DNA of 40,988 nucleotides from an uncultured Pirellulaceae bacterium (lineage in GTDB: Bacteria; Planctomycetota; Planctomycetia; Pirellulales; Pirellulaceae). The position numbers and the translations under genes are program-made. The notes beneath the pieces were generated by a model, which was given only the letters and a program-made list of their open reading frames with translations, was not told the DNA's origin and did no database searches. Shown one piece after another: positions 26,490-35,386 of the stretch. The DNA lies in assembly GCA_905480545.1 (NCBI GenBank), contig CAJQQR010000079.1:1-40988 (forward strand). The letters are read 5' to 3'. Positions within the stretch are counted from its first letter, which is position 1. Each line of letters begins with the position of its first letter.

Positions 26490-28082
26490 TTACTTGGGCC
26501 AGCTTTTGACTTTGGCGGCCGCTTGATGCAAGAGCGAATCGATTTTGCCCGACGGCGTCTTTCCATCTTTGCAATCCGCCTTGTTAAATAACACCGCCCA
26601 GTTCAGCCCATCGTGACGCCGCACCAAAAGGGCTGACGTTCCATCAAGAAGCCCACCATGCCAGGTGTTCTCGCTGCTACCCGCCGGGCGAACCATCCAG
26701 CCGCATCCGTAAAAACTGGCTTTCGGCGAACCATTTGGGTCGAGCCCAGGCTTTCCCACAGGCCGAGCAAACATCGTTTCTATCGATTGCTTTGACAACA
26801 ACTTTGAGCGATTGCGATCATCGATTGCTGCGGCAAACTTTACCAAATCCGATGCCGATGCGATCCAGCCACCGTGCGAATCCATGGCTTCCAAATGCCA
26901 GGCTCCATACGGCGTTGAAACCATTTCTCCAACTTTACCCACGACTGCGGCACGTTTCCCATTCTTCCGTGCGTAATAAACAGGCTCGTTCGACTGCTTT
27001 CCATTTCGCAAACTTGCACCGACTTTCATGCGGTTGACACCCACCGGTTTCAGTACCGCATTTTGCACGAACCGCTGATAGGGTTGGCCAGAAATCGCTT
27101 CAATGACTCGTCCAAGCACGTTGTAACCAAAATTCGAATAGGCGTACGTTGTACCAGGGTCATGATCGAGGGGCTGATTCAGCATGTAGCGAATGATGTT
27201 GTCTTTTCCTGGTGGACAAGAAACGTTGAGTATTTTGGAAATCGTGATGTCGCGGAACATTGGATCGTAGGAAACGGCGCGATCCCAACCTGCCGTGTGT
27301 TGCAGGCAATGCAGTACGGTGACGTTTTTTAAACGTGCGTCAACGGTTGCATCGGGATCGAAGGGCTCATGTGGAATGATTTCAAAAACATTGTCCGACA
27401 ATTTCAGCTTTTTTTGTTCAACCAGCTTCAGAATCGCGACGGCGGTGAGTGGCTTTGAAATACTGGCGATTCGCATCAACGCGTTTTGCGGCATTCGTTT
27501 TTTGTTTTCGAAATCGCTGTATCCGTACCCCCTCAAAAAAATCGTTTTTCCGTTTCTTGAGATGGAGAGTGATGCCCCCGGCAGTTGCTGTTCCACCAAA
27601 AATTTTTGCATCAGGTCATCAAATGGTTTCAGCTGGCCAACGCGGCGACCTGACGTTGGCACCGTGGCATCAGCCCCCCAAAACAAAACCGATTCTCGCG
27701 GGGTTTCTTCCCAGATGGCGACCAACAGAATTTTGCCGTTGAGCTCGTAGGTTTGCTTCCACTTGATATGAAATTCGTTGCTTTTGTAATAGGCAACCTT
27801 GGCATCAAACAACTCTTGGCTCATTCGATGATGAGTCGACCATACGGTACGGCGTGGAATGGTCTCCAATGTGTAGAAATCAACGCCGTTCTCGACACGA
27901 ACTTTTACCGATACTGGAGTGTGCCCCTGCTTTGCGACTTGTTCGATTCGCTTTTGGTATTCGTCCGCTGTAAGATCCTTGAATTTTTCAGGTGCTGCCG
28001 AAGCCGTTGTCATGCATAAAATCAGAATTACGAATGAGCGGACTGCATGTTTGAGAATTAGGAGTCTCTGGTCAAACTTCAT
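26490..28082 (-). CDS. Exported serine hydrolase of the beta-lactamase/class C (S12) family
   Basis: A signal peptide (about 10-29, ending at ASA-A) precedes an N-terminal domain with paired segments such as GHTPVSVKVRVENGVDFYTL and W-x-x-x-H-x-M (about 50-150). That region resembles the bacterial tandem-repeat domain found ahead of some S12 enzymes. The catalytic domain carries S-I-S-K (in IASISKPLTAVAIL, about 208-211), Y-S-N (TYAYSNFGYNVLG, about 316-318) and HGG (WHGGLLDGT, about 473-475), the three elements of class C penicillin-binding enzymes and esterases. The likely role is a periplasmic esterase or peptidase; beta-lactam hydrolysis is not implied. It converges with the sulfotransferase gene. 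Confidence 0.9.
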   Translation of the reverse strand: MKFDQRLLILKHAVRSFVILILCMTTASAAPEKFKDLTADEYQKRIEQVAKQGHTPVSVKVRVENGVDFYTLETIPRRTVWSTHHRMSQELFDAKVAYYKSNEFHIKWKQTYELNGKILLVAIWEETPRESVLFWGADATVPTSGRRVGQLKPFDDLMQKFLVEQQLPGASLSISRNGKTIFLRGYGYSDFENKKRMPQNALMRIASISKPLTAVAILKLVEQKKLKLSDNVFEIIPHEPFDPDATVDARLKNVTVLHCLQHTAGWDRAVSYDPMFRDITISKILNVSCPPGKDNIIRYMLNQPLDHDPGTTYAYSNFGYNVLGRVIEAISGQPYQRFVQNAVLKPVGVNRMKVGASLRNGKQSNEPVYYARKNGKRAAVVGKVGEMVSTPYGAWHLEAMDSHGGWIASASDLVKFAAAIDDRNRSKLLSKQSIETMFARPVGKPGLDPNGSPKASFYGCGWMVRPAGSSENTWHGGLLDGTSALLVRRHDGLNWAVLFNKADCKDGKTPSGKIDSLLHQAAAKVKSWPK

Positions 28083-28764
28083 TTTAAGCCGGTACTGAAT
28101 TGATTTTTCGATAGGATTATCGTCTCAAGGTTCTTCTGCAAAGTTTGTGGATGAATTTTGGGAAAGTGTTCAGGCAAAAAATCGCTGGGTGGAAGTTAAC
28201 AAGACTTGGATTCCGTTTTAATTAACACGATAAACCGGTTGTTTCGCTGCGTTTTTGCCTTCATCGGAGCCAGCCATCGTTTGCTCGCCAGATTCTTGGC
28301 ACACGATGCTGGATTCGTAAGACGGCAAAAACATTGCCTGTGTTGGAAAGCCGGAGAAAGGTGTCCTCATCATAAAATCGACCCTCACCCATAAACTTTG
28401 CAGAAGTACCTCGTCTCTCAATGGAGCATCATAACAGGCTCATTAATTCTTCGTGGCGAATTTTGGTGGCGAGAGCATTTAGAAACGACACAGCGAACAA
28501 CTGGTTTGCAATCAATCCGCTGCGTTAAGGACTACGATTGGAGCCTGTTTTTTTCGTGTGAAAAGTGTAGAATTTTCACAAGAAATGCCCAACAGTCAAG
28601 TGGTTTTGCAATCCGGCTCGGTGGCGAGAAAAACAAGCATCACCTCGCTGACACCATCGGTTCATGTTGTTTCTCTTGATCCATTACGACCAGATCATCG
28701 ACAGGCTGCCATTCGCAACTGGCATTCAAAACTAAATCTGAACATCTGAGCAATCGCAAAATCA
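28083..28764. other. Intergenic region between divergent genes
   Basis: About 680 bp should carry promoters for the serine hydrolase and the DapA-family gene. Several overlapping small frames on both strands (for example 28218-28421 minus and 28398-28679 plus) are present, but none has a clear ribosome site or known motif. Confidence 0.45.
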
Positions 28765-29712
28765 ATGGACGCTTCCGTTTTCCAAGGCTGTATTCCAGCA
28801 TTAATGACTCCGTGTCTCGCAAACCGAACCCCCAATTTTCCCGCTCTCGTCAAAAAAGGGAAAGAGATGATGGATGTCGGAATGAACGCGGTCGTCTATT
28901 GTGGATCGATGGGGGATTGGCCATTGCTGACGACCGAGGACCGTCAAAATGGTGTTAAACTATTGGTCGATGCCGGCGTGAAAGTCGTCGTCGGAACCGG
29001 AGCGCAGAACCCAGCTCAAGCAGCCGGTCACGCCCGACATGCTCAGGACGTCGGCGCTCATGGACTGATGGTAATACCTCGCGTTCTTTCACGTGGAACG
29101 TCGTCGGCCGCTCAACGACACCACTTCGCACAAATCCTTTCGGCTGCACCGGAATTGCCCGCCGTCATCTACAACAGTCCCTATTACGGATTCGAAACAA
29201 AAGCTGATTTGTTTTTCGATTTGCGAAAAGACTTCAAAAATCTAGTTGGCTTCAAGGAATTCGGCGGCGCCGATTCTCTAAGTTACGCCGGCGAATTTAT
29301 TACTCATGCCGATGACGATCTAATCTTAATGGCGGGTGTGGATACGCAGGTCTATCATGGTTTCGTTCATTGCGGCGCGCGAGGTGCCATCACTGGTATC
29401 GGAAACTGCATTCCCGAACAGGTCCTGCAATATGTGGCTTTATGCGAGAAGGCTGCGGCGGGAGACATTGACGCACGGCGATTAGCCCGCGAATTGGAAG
29501 AAGCGCTGACCGTATTATCCACTTTCGACGAAGGACCCGACTTAGTCCTCTATTACAAGTACCTGCTCGTTCTCAGCGGCGATCCCGACTACGAATTGCA
29601 TTTCTACGAGACGGATCAATTAAGCCCAAGTCAAAAACACTTTGTCGAAGCACAATACAAGCTGTTCATGGACTGGTGGGGCAACTGGCCTGGAAAAGAC
29701 TACGGCAAGTAA
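28765..29712 (+). CDS. Dihydrodipicolinate synthase/N-acetylneuraminate lyase family aldolase
   Basis: This is a TIM-barrel class I aldolase of 315 residues. Motifs include GCIPALMTPC at the start, AVVYCGSMGDWPLLTTEDR (the usual GTTGE is changed to GSMGD), VVVGTGAQNPAQAAGHARHAQDVGAHGLMVIPR, YNSPYYG with the catalytic Tyr (about 137-140) and GFKEFGG with the Schiff-base Lys (about 165). The altered GSMGD and YNSPYYG point away from true DapA and towards catabolic members such as 2-keto-3-deoxy-sugar-acid or hydroxyproline-pathway enzymes. The enzyme would add or remove pyruvate, or dehydrate or deaminate such a keto acid; the substrate is open. It is transcribed alone. Confidence 0.87.
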   Translation: MDASVFQGCIPALMTPCLANRTPNFPALVKKGKEMMDVGMNAVVYCGSMGDWPLLTTEDRQNGVKLLVDAGVKVVVGTGAQNPAQAAGHARHAQDVGAHGLMVIPRVLSRGTSSAAQRHHFAQILSAAPELPAVIYNSPYYGFETKADLFFDLRKDFKNLVGFKEFGGADSLSYAGEFITHADDDLILMAGVDTQVYHGFVHCGARGAITGIGNCIPEQVLQYVALCEKAAAGDIDARRLARELEEALTVLSTFDEGPDLVLYYKYLLVLSGDPDYELHFYETDQLSPSQKHFVEAQYKLFMDWWGNWPGKDYGK

Positions 29713-30003
29713 TCGGCGGCAGCGACAGGATCAATCGGCCGCATGCTGACCGTTGGTGCCCGCGATAAGGCCAATGGGTTGACCTGCGAATTGGTTTACG
29801 TTTGGAACGGTTTATCTTTAGAACGGTTTACCTCTAGAACGGTTTACCTCTAGAACGGTTTATCTTTAGAACGGTTTATCTTTAGAAAGGTTTATCTTTA
29901 GAAAGGTTTATCTGCGCAACTCTTTTCGGATCATCTGCTTGGGGCCATTCAATGCTTCATCTCATGCGGCGTTGCTGAACAACCTGACACAAGAGCGTCC
30001 TGT
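29713..30003. other. Intergenic region between convergent genes, largely a tandem repeat
   Basis: It contains the 16-bp repeat array and no supported gene. No classical terminator is seen on either side. Confidence 0.5.
29805..29916. repeat. 16-bp tandem repeat, 7 copies
   Basis: The unit GAACGGTTTATCTTTA appears seven times in perfect register. Copies 2 and 3 share GAACGGTTTACCTCTA, copies 6 and 7 start GAAAGG, and the last diverges at its end. The array begins about 92 bp beyond the stop codon of the aldolase gene. Blocks of identical variants indicate local duplication. Confidence 0.95.
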
Positions 30004-31326
30004 TCAATTTTTGCCAGAGCAAATCTCAACCGTTTCACTCAATTTTTTCCGCACGGTGTCCTCATCCGTTGACACAACATGTTTTGCAAGAAATTCAACG
30101 AGATGCAAAACCTTAATGTCTGACCCCAAGGCCTTCAGGTGGTTGCGAATCTGGACAATGCAGCCGATATTCCCGGTGACCAAGTATTTTGCGTCGGTTG
30201 AAATGACCGCCGCAGCTTTCTTCTTCCCAAGACCACCAGCGATCATTGGCTGATCGATATTGTATGTCCCCGCAGAGCCGCAGCAAATCTCTGAATTGGG
30301 AATTTCGACCAACTCCAAATTTGCGATCGCTTTCAACAATCGTCGCGGCTGGCTAGTCACGTTTTGCCCATTGGATAAATGGCATGCATCATGATAAGCG
30401 ACCTTGACGCTCGCACCTGAATCAGGCTGACTGATTCGTTTTTCAAACTGAAGTTTCTCCAGGAGCACGGAAACATCAATCACTTTTTTCGAAAGACGTT
30501 CAGCCCTTTCGGCGTGCTTCGTTCCGGAAAAGATCAAACCGTACTCTTGCATTCCAGATCCGCAGCCAGCCGCATTGGTCACAATCCAATCGACATCATC
30601 GGGGAACGCGGTCAAATTCCGTTCGGCCAAATGTTTCGCTTGATTCGCGTTACCGTTGTGCCAAGACAAAGCACCGCAGCAACCCTGCTTTTCCGGGATC
30701 AAGACCTCTGCCCCACAATGGGTCAACAGCTCGATTGTGTATCGATTGATTTCCGGCGCCAGAACCTGCTGAGCACACCCCGACAGCATGGCAACCCGCA
30801 TTTTCCGAGTGCCGGTCGCAAGGTATTTACTCTTTAGTTTTTCGGTTGGCGGGATTTTGTCCGGAATTAATTCCGTCATTGGCTTGAAAGCTGATGGTGC
30901 CAAAAACGACAACGGTTTAGTCAATTTCCCCAATCGAAGGGCCCAGCGGAATCGACCAGGGTAGGGAATCGTCATCGCAACGATCTTATCTCGCACCCAT
31001 TCAAAGAATGATTTTTTTTTCGAGTAGGTAGCGCGATAGGGGCTAATCAAATCACGATATTGAACACCTGACGGACACGCCGTTTCACAAGCAAGACAGC
31101 CCAGGCATTGATCAATATGCGTTTCGACCTCGCTACTTTCCAAATGCCCCTCAAGCACTTGCTTCATCAGAACGATGCGTCCGCGCGGCGAGTCGGCTTC
31201 CTGGCCCAACTCCTGATAGGTCGGACAGGTCGGCAAACAAAAGCCACAATGGACACATGTCTCAACGGCCTTGGCCATGTGCTCGGCGAATGGTCCGTTG
31301 TTTTCAACATTAATCGAGTGCTTCAA
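30004..31326 (-). CDS. glcF: Glycolate oxidase iron-sulfur subunit (GlcF-type)
   Basis: The N-terminal ferredoxin-like region binds two [4Fe-4S] clusters through CVHCGFCLPTCP (about 23-34) and CLGCLACETACP (about 73-84). Two CCG-type cysteine-rich domains follow, with GCCGALSWHNG and ICCGSAGTYN as their hallmark ends; QGCCGAL is also diagnostic of GlcF. The length of 440 is typical (400-440). GlcF passes electrons from the flavin subunits (GlcD/GlcE) oxidising glycolate to glyoxylate into the quinone pool. Those partner genes are not in the window, so a related lactate-type role cannot be excluded. The fumarase gene lies 81 bp upstream on the same strand, which permits but does not prove an operon. 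Confidence 0.9.
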   Translation of the reverse strand: MKHSINVENNGPFAEHMAKAVETCVHCGFCLPTCPTYQELGQEADSPRGRIVLMKQVLEGHLESSEVETHIDQCLGCLACETACPSGVQYRDLISPYRATYSKKKSFFEWVRDKIVAMTIPYPGRFRWALRLGKLTKPLSFLAPSAFKPMTELIPDKIPPTEKLKSKYLATGTRKMRVAMLSGCAQQVLAPEINRYTIELLTHCGAEVLIPEKQGCCGALSWHNGNANQAKHLAERNLTAFPDDVDWIVTNAAGCGSGMQEYGLIFSGTKHAERAERLSKKVIDVSVLLEKLQFEKRISQPDSGASVKVAYHDACHLSNGQNVTSQPRRLLKAIANLELVEIPNSEICCGSAGTYNIDQPMIAGGLGKKKAAAVISTDAKYLVTGNIGCIVQIRNHLKALGSDIKVLHLVEFLAKHVVSTDEDTVRKKLSETVEICSGKN

Positions 31327-31407
31327 TGGGGTCCGATGGGAAAAAAGGGAGTTGAAAAAAATGACCGACGGCTATTTTCTGATGATGGCAAACCGAATCG
31401 AATCGAC

Positions 31408-32832
31408 CTACTCTTGCGGTTCCGTCATTCGATAAGGATCCAAGGCCTCCGAAAGAGTCGCCTCCGGCAGAACACCTTGTTCGACGCAAAGCTCACGAAT
31501 GGTTCGACCGGTTTGAAAAGCTTCCTTTGCCAGTTTCGATGCTTTTTCATAACCAATGTAAGGATTCAAGCTGGTGACCATCGAAAGACTTTTTTCGACA
31601 AAGCCCTTACACTCTTCGACATTGGCTTCCATTTCCACGATACAAAAATCAACGAAGGCATTGACCGAATTGACAAGCAACATGATGCTTTCCAAGGTGG
31701 TTTGCCCCATCATTGGCATCATGATATTTAACTGAAACTGCCCGCCAGCGGCACCGCTGATCGTGATCGCTTGATCATTTCCTATCACGCGAGCGGTCAC
31801 TTGCATCATGCTTTCACACATTACAGGATTGACCTTGCCGGGCATGATCGAACTTCCCGGTTGACGCGATGGCAATGAAACCTCAAAGAATCCGCAACGC
31901 GGACCACTTCCAAGCCAACGAATATTGTTGGCAACATTGAATAATGTTGAAGCAATCGCTTTCAAATTCGCATGGCATTCCACCAAACCGTCTCGCTGTG
32001 CGTTGGCCTCGAAATGATTACTGGCTTCGACGAAAGGAACGCCCGTCTTTTCGGCAACCACCGCGGAGACCCGAGCACCAAACTCGGGATGGGTGTTAAT
32101 CCCCGAACCGACCGCCGTTCCACCTAAAGGCAATTCTAAAACCGAATTCAGAGCGTTTTTTGCGCGATTAACCGACAACTCGATTTGACGTGCAAAACCG
32201 CCAAATTCCTGCCCCAGTCGCAGTGGCGTGGCATCCATCAAATGCGTTCGCCCAATCTTAATCACCTGATCCCACTGCTTTGCTTTTTCCGCTAATTCCG
32301 CCTGCATGCGTGTTAGTGCGGGAAGCAAGCCGTTCTGAATTTCGCAACCGACAGCAACGTGTATCGCAGTTGGAAATGTATCGTTCGTGCTTTGCCCCAT
32401 ATTCACATGGTCATTGGGGTGAATCGGTTTTTCCGCCGCGAATCGATCGCCACCGTCGATTTCAATCGCTCGATTTGCGATGACTTCGTTGACATTCATA
32501 TTGCTTGATGTCCCCGATCCGGTCTGAAAAACATCAATCGGAAATTCACCGTCCAACTTTCCATCGGCGACCTCTTGGCAGGCAGCCAGCATGGAATCAA
32601 CTTGTTTTTCCGAAAGACGATTCTTGCCTGTTTCGGAAAGTTTTTTCAGATCTCGATTTGCGATGCCGCAACCAAACTTGACCTGTCCCATGGCATGAAT
32701 GAGCGCCGGTGGAATCGGCCATCCGGAGATAGGAAAGTTCTCTACCGCACGCTGAGTTTGTGCGCCAAAGTAGGCATTGGCAGGAACGTTCACCTGCCCC
32801 ATAGAGTCAGTTTCGATTCGTGATTCGGTCAT
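31408..32832 (-). CDS. fumC: Fumarate hydratase, class II
   Basis: This TCA-cycle enzyme interconverts fumarate and malate and works as a homotetramer without an iron-sulfur cluster. The sequence from the chosen ATG starts MTESRIETDSMGQVNVPANAYFGAQTQRA, a standard fumarase opening. An upstream ATG (32895) would add 21 hydrophobic residues not found in the family, so it is rejected. Hallmarks are GSGTSSNMNVNEV, GRTHLMDATPLRLGQE, the signature loop GSSIMPGKVNPVMCE (about 313-327) and the C-terminal KASKLAKEA. All catalytic Ser, Lys, His and Asn positions are present. The 474-residue length fits class II. A hairpin with a U-run upstream ends the preceding transcript, so fumC probably has its own promoter. 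Confidence 0.95.
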   Translation of the reverse strand: MTESRIETDSMGQVNVPANAYFGAQTQRAVENFPISGWPIPPALIHAMGQVKFGCGIANRDLKKLSETGKNRLSEKQVDSMLAACQEVADGKLDGEFPIDVFQTGSGTSSNMNVNEVIANRAIEIDGGDRFAAEKPIHPNDHVNMGQSTNDTFPTAIHVAVGCEIQNGLLPALTRMQAELAEKAKQWDQVIKIGRTHLMDATPLRLGQEFGGFARQIELSVNRAKNALNSVLELPLGGTAVGSGINTHPEFGARVSAVVAEKTGVPFVEASNHFEANAQRDGLVECHANLKAIASTLFNVANNIRWLGSGPRCGFFEVSLPSRQPGSSIMPGKVNPVMCESMMQVTARVIGNDQAITISGAAGGQFQLNIMMPMMGQTTLESIMLLVNSVNAFVDFCIVEMEANVEECKGFVEKSLSMVTSLNPYIGYEKASKLAKEAFQTGRTIRELCVEQGVLPEATLSEALDPYRMTEPQE

Positions 32833-32899
32833 TCGTTGCGAGTTTTTTATAAAATTTAATGTTAAAAACGAATACTCAAATGATATTTTGAGCACAAAT

Positions 32900-32922
32900 A
32901 AAAAAAGGGCCAGAGGAGGCCC
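32900..32922 (-). terminator. Rho-independent terminator of the TraB-like gene
   Basis: On the minus strand GGGCC-TCCTCT-GGCCC is followed by seven U residues. It lies about 95 bp beyond the stop codon of the gene at 33017-33940, after the tandem repeat, and ahead of fumC. Confidence 0.8.
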
Positions 32923-32971
32923 AAATCTTGATGCAAAAACAATCGTTTTCGCAGACGGTATTGTTTGCCTA

Positions 32972-33013
32972 AGTGATTCAAATCCAGTGATTCAAATCCA
33001 GTGATTCAAATCC
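32972..33013. repeat. 14-bp tandem repeat, 3 perfect copies
   Basis: AGTGATTCAAATCC occurs three times without any mismatch, ending 3 bp before the stop codon of the minus-strand TraB-like gene. It lies in the 3' untranslated part of that transcript, before the terminator. Perfect identity suggests recent expansion. Confidence 0.95.
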
Positions 33014-33016
33014 AGA

Positions 33017-33940
33017 CTAACGCAACTTCCATGCGGTCAACCATTTTTGCTCGCCCGCGGTCATTTTGTATTTGTCGCCCAGCAAACGTTCTTCCATATC
33101 GGGAAGATGAGCAGCGCCGTAGAAGATGGCCAATTTCTTTTTCCCTGCTGCGATTTCACGATCAAGGATCTTGAAGCATTTGGTATTCCGGTGCTTCACA
33201 ATCGTGGAGCCATCCTTTCCGTCAAACATCACCATGGCTTGATCCATATTACTCATTTGGGAAGCCATCACGCGGCGAAGTTCGGTTTTATTTCCAGAGA
33301 TGAGGGCCTTCATCAACGCGATGTCCGACATGCCGTTGGCCGAGCCTTGCATCGCCATGCTCGAACCGATCGCCTTGAAAAACATCTTGGCTACGCTCTC
33401 GTCATTCTTCGTCATGCTGTCTGACATTTCCTGGGGGCTCATGTCCGCATGAACAAAGTTCTTGCGGGAGTACTCAATATGATCCAACTGAAACTGCAAT
33501 CCCAAAACCGATTTCATGCCGTTTTGAAGACCCCCGATCGGATTGAATCCGCCTCGCTTTTGCCCTTTCACAACCCGGGTTCCTTCCGGCGCAACCAACT
33601 CGTAAAGCATCGCGTCGTATTGCTCAAACTGCTTGTTCAGCTTGTCGTAATATTCCTTTTCACCAATGTGAACAACGCCGATCAGATCGACAATCAACTC
33701 GTCAGGACCCACTTTCTTCGAGTATCTGGTGATCGATGTTTCCAACGCAACAGACTTTTTGTTTTTATCCTTTTTGATTCGAACGAAACGCTCGGAATTT
33801 ATCTTCTTTTTCGCGGTTGCTTTATCTTTTTTGTCCGCCTTCTTTTCGTCGTCGCCTACCGAGACTCTGACGTGAAGCAAAGTGGAGCAAACGACGCTCA
33901 TGATCAGTAAATATTTTGAAAGTCGAGTTAAATTGCGCAT
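33017..33940 (-). CDS. Exported TraB/GumN-like protein
   Basis: A signal peptide (about 8-29) leads into a Lys-rich linker and then a domain resembling the TraB/PrgY/GumN (Tiki-like) fold. Its two characteristic histidine motifs are visible: LIGVVHIGEKEYYDKLNKQF (His about 93) with AMLYELVAPEG following, and near the C-terminus LAIFYGAAHLPDMEERL (His about 281). In this superfamily the paired GxxH and acidic residues are thought to form a metal-dependent protease-like site. The length (307) fits. The substrate is unknown, and the location is probably periplasmic. The transcript would end at the hairpin at 32900-32922, so it is separate from fumC. Confidence 0.78.
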   Translation of the reverse strand: MRNLTRLSKYLLIMSVVCSTLLHVRVSVGDDEKKADKKDKATAKKKINSERFVRIKKDKNKKSVALETSITRYSKKVGPDELIVDLIGVVHIGEKEYYDKLNKQFEQYDAMLYELVAPEGTRVVKGQKRGGFNPIGGLQNGMKSVLGLQFQLDHIEYSRKNFVHADMSPQEMSDSMTKNDESVAKMFFKAIGSSMAMQGSANGMSDIALMKALISGNKTELRRVMASQMSNMDQAMVMFDGKDGSTIVKHRNTKCFKILDREIAAGKKKLAIFYGAAHLPDMEERLLGDKYKMTAGEQKWLTAWKLR

Positions 33941-34187
33941 TGGGCACCTGAAAGTGATATGAATCGATTACTCGATTATAGAAAAATTGTGTTTGGAAAC
34001 AAGAAAGTGAAGGCAAAGGGATGCAATCGCTGCAACGCTAGCCGAGAATGATCGTTTTTTTCGGCAAGGTTTAACGTTCTTGCTCAACTCGTACGACGAT
34101 TCTATCCGATATCACCATCACAGCGATAAATAACCGATTTGTCGCGGTTCAAGACAATCCTCGGTTTGTCCGATTTGGAAAGAACAC

Positions 34188-35285
34188 ATGCAAGTTACAC
34201 GACTTTTTGCGACAATAGCGTTTTTTGTGGCGATTGGAATTACGTCCGTGACCTCCGGTCAAATTATGGGCCGTCCCGGACAGCTAGCCGGACAACCATT
34301 CGGCAGTGGCCCGTATACATCCAACCCTGATGCGGCAGTCTTTGATCCAGGCAACCTGGAGTACGACATGCAGCCATTTGCTCCGTTGGACATTAGCGAG
34401 TTCGATGAAGAAGTCCCTTTTTCGGGATTCTATGCATCGTATCAACGAACCTACCTCAGTGTTTCTCGACCGAATCCATATGGATCTGTCAATCGAAACC
34501 TGTTTCCGACAGGCTCAGATTTCCAGTCAGGCAATCGGTTCAACGTCGGGTCCATGAGCAAAGCCGGCGTCGGTTGGGATGTCTCCTACCTCAAAACGTC
34601 CGGATCATTTTTTAGTGATGGCTCATCTGAGGGCGTCGACCTTCCGATGTGGACAACCACTGAAATACACGACTTGAAAATCAATCGAGTATTCCGACAA
34701 CCACTGTCGCGAGGTGGCTTCATTTCGCCGTACTTCGGCGTCGGATACACCTACCTGAATGACGACTCAATCCAAGCGGCGAACGTTAACTTTCTGGACC
34801 CCTTGGACCCGCTCAACCCTATCCAAGGCCTCTCAAACTGGAAACAGGATGCGAGCAACAGCATTGTTGGGGGGCAGGTGGGTGTTAAGCTCAACAGTCA
34901 ACGCGGTCGTTATCGCTGGGCATCGGACGTCAACCTGTCCGGCGGCTATAATTCACAGGCGTACAAGGTCAACGAGGACGAATTTGTGTCCGGTGACGAT
35001 GTCTTCCCTGATGGATTTCGGGGAAACACATTTAGCACGCGAAGCAGTTCGTCGTTCACCCCGGTCTTAAACGCTTCTCTCGACATGAGTTACACAGTCA
35101 CGCGAGACATTTCGGTTAAGCTTGGCGGTCAGATTTCATACATCTGGAACGGTGTCAATCGGCTGAACACGTTAGGCATTAATGACAATCCGAACTCAAC
35201 CGCGGGTCCCGTAGGATCACTCGCTTTTGACCAGCAAGCAATGACCGTTGCGGGTTTCACCGCCGGTGTTGAGTGGCGACGTTAA
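34188..35285 (+). CDS. Probable outer-membrane beta-barrel protein
   Basis: A clear signal peptide (about 1-24, ending SVTSG-Q) is followed by 340 residues of alternating polar and aromatic strands rich in Gly, Ser, Asn and Tyr, with few Lys. Examples are GFYASYQRTYLSVSRPN, YFGVGYTYLND and ASLDMSYTVTRDISVKLGGQISYIW. The C-terminus VAGFTAGVEWRR looks like a last beta-strand, although it ends in Arg rather than the usual aromatic residue. No named family is recognised. A porin-like or structural outer-membrane role is inferred from composition. A strong terminator follows directly, so the gene is monocistronic or last in its unit. Confidence 0.75.
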   Translation: MQVTRLFATIAFFVAIGITSVTSGQIMGRPGQLAGQPFGSGPYTSNPDAAVFDPGNLEYDMQPFAPLDISEFDEEVPFSGFYASYQRTYLSVSRPNPYGSVNRNLFPTGSDFQSGNRFNVGSMSKAGVGWDVSYLKTSGSFFSDGSSEGVDLPMWTTTEIHDLKINRVFRQPLSRGGFISPYFGVGYTYLNDDSIQAANVNFLDPLDPLNPIQGLSNWKQDASNSIVGGQVGVKLNSQRGRYRWASDVNLSGGYNSQAYKVNEDEFVSGDDVFPDGFRGNTFSTRSSSSFTPVLNASLDMSYTVTRDISVKLGGQISYIWNGVNRLNTLGINDNPNSTAGPVGSLAFDQQAMTVAGFTAGVEWRR

Positions 35286-35309
35286 GATTTGAGTGATTTT
35301 AGAACGCAT

Positions 35310-35335
35310 AAGCCTGCAAATGCAGGCTTTTTCTG
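35310..35335 (+). terminator. Rho-independent terminator after the beta-barrel gene
   Basis: AAGCCTGC and GCAGGCTT form a perfect 8-bp stem around the loop AAAT, followed by a T-rich run. It lies 25 bp after the stop codon and separates this gene from glmU. Confidence 0.92.
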
Positions 35336-35386
35336 TTTCTTGAAGTAAACTAGTCTCATTCACACATCTGGTGCCCAAAGAGAAAA

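Noticed and set aside
27295..27750. 151-residue plus-strand frame in the serine hydrolase region
   Set aside because: It is antisense to the intact S12 hydrolase, whose catalytic motifs are unambiguous.
28218..28421. 67-residue minus-strand frame in the gap before the aldolase
   Set aside because: It has some Cys and a plausible-looking middle, but no start signal, family match or partner gene. It may be worth a conservation check, but is not supported from sequence alone.
31108..31731. 207-residue plus-strand frame spanning glcF and fumC
   Set aside because: It lies antisense across two well-supported genes and has no recognisable content.
33449..33910. 153-residue plus-strand frame opposite the TraB-like gene
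   Set aside because: It is a shadow of the minus-strand gene, which has a signal peptide, family motifs and a terminator.
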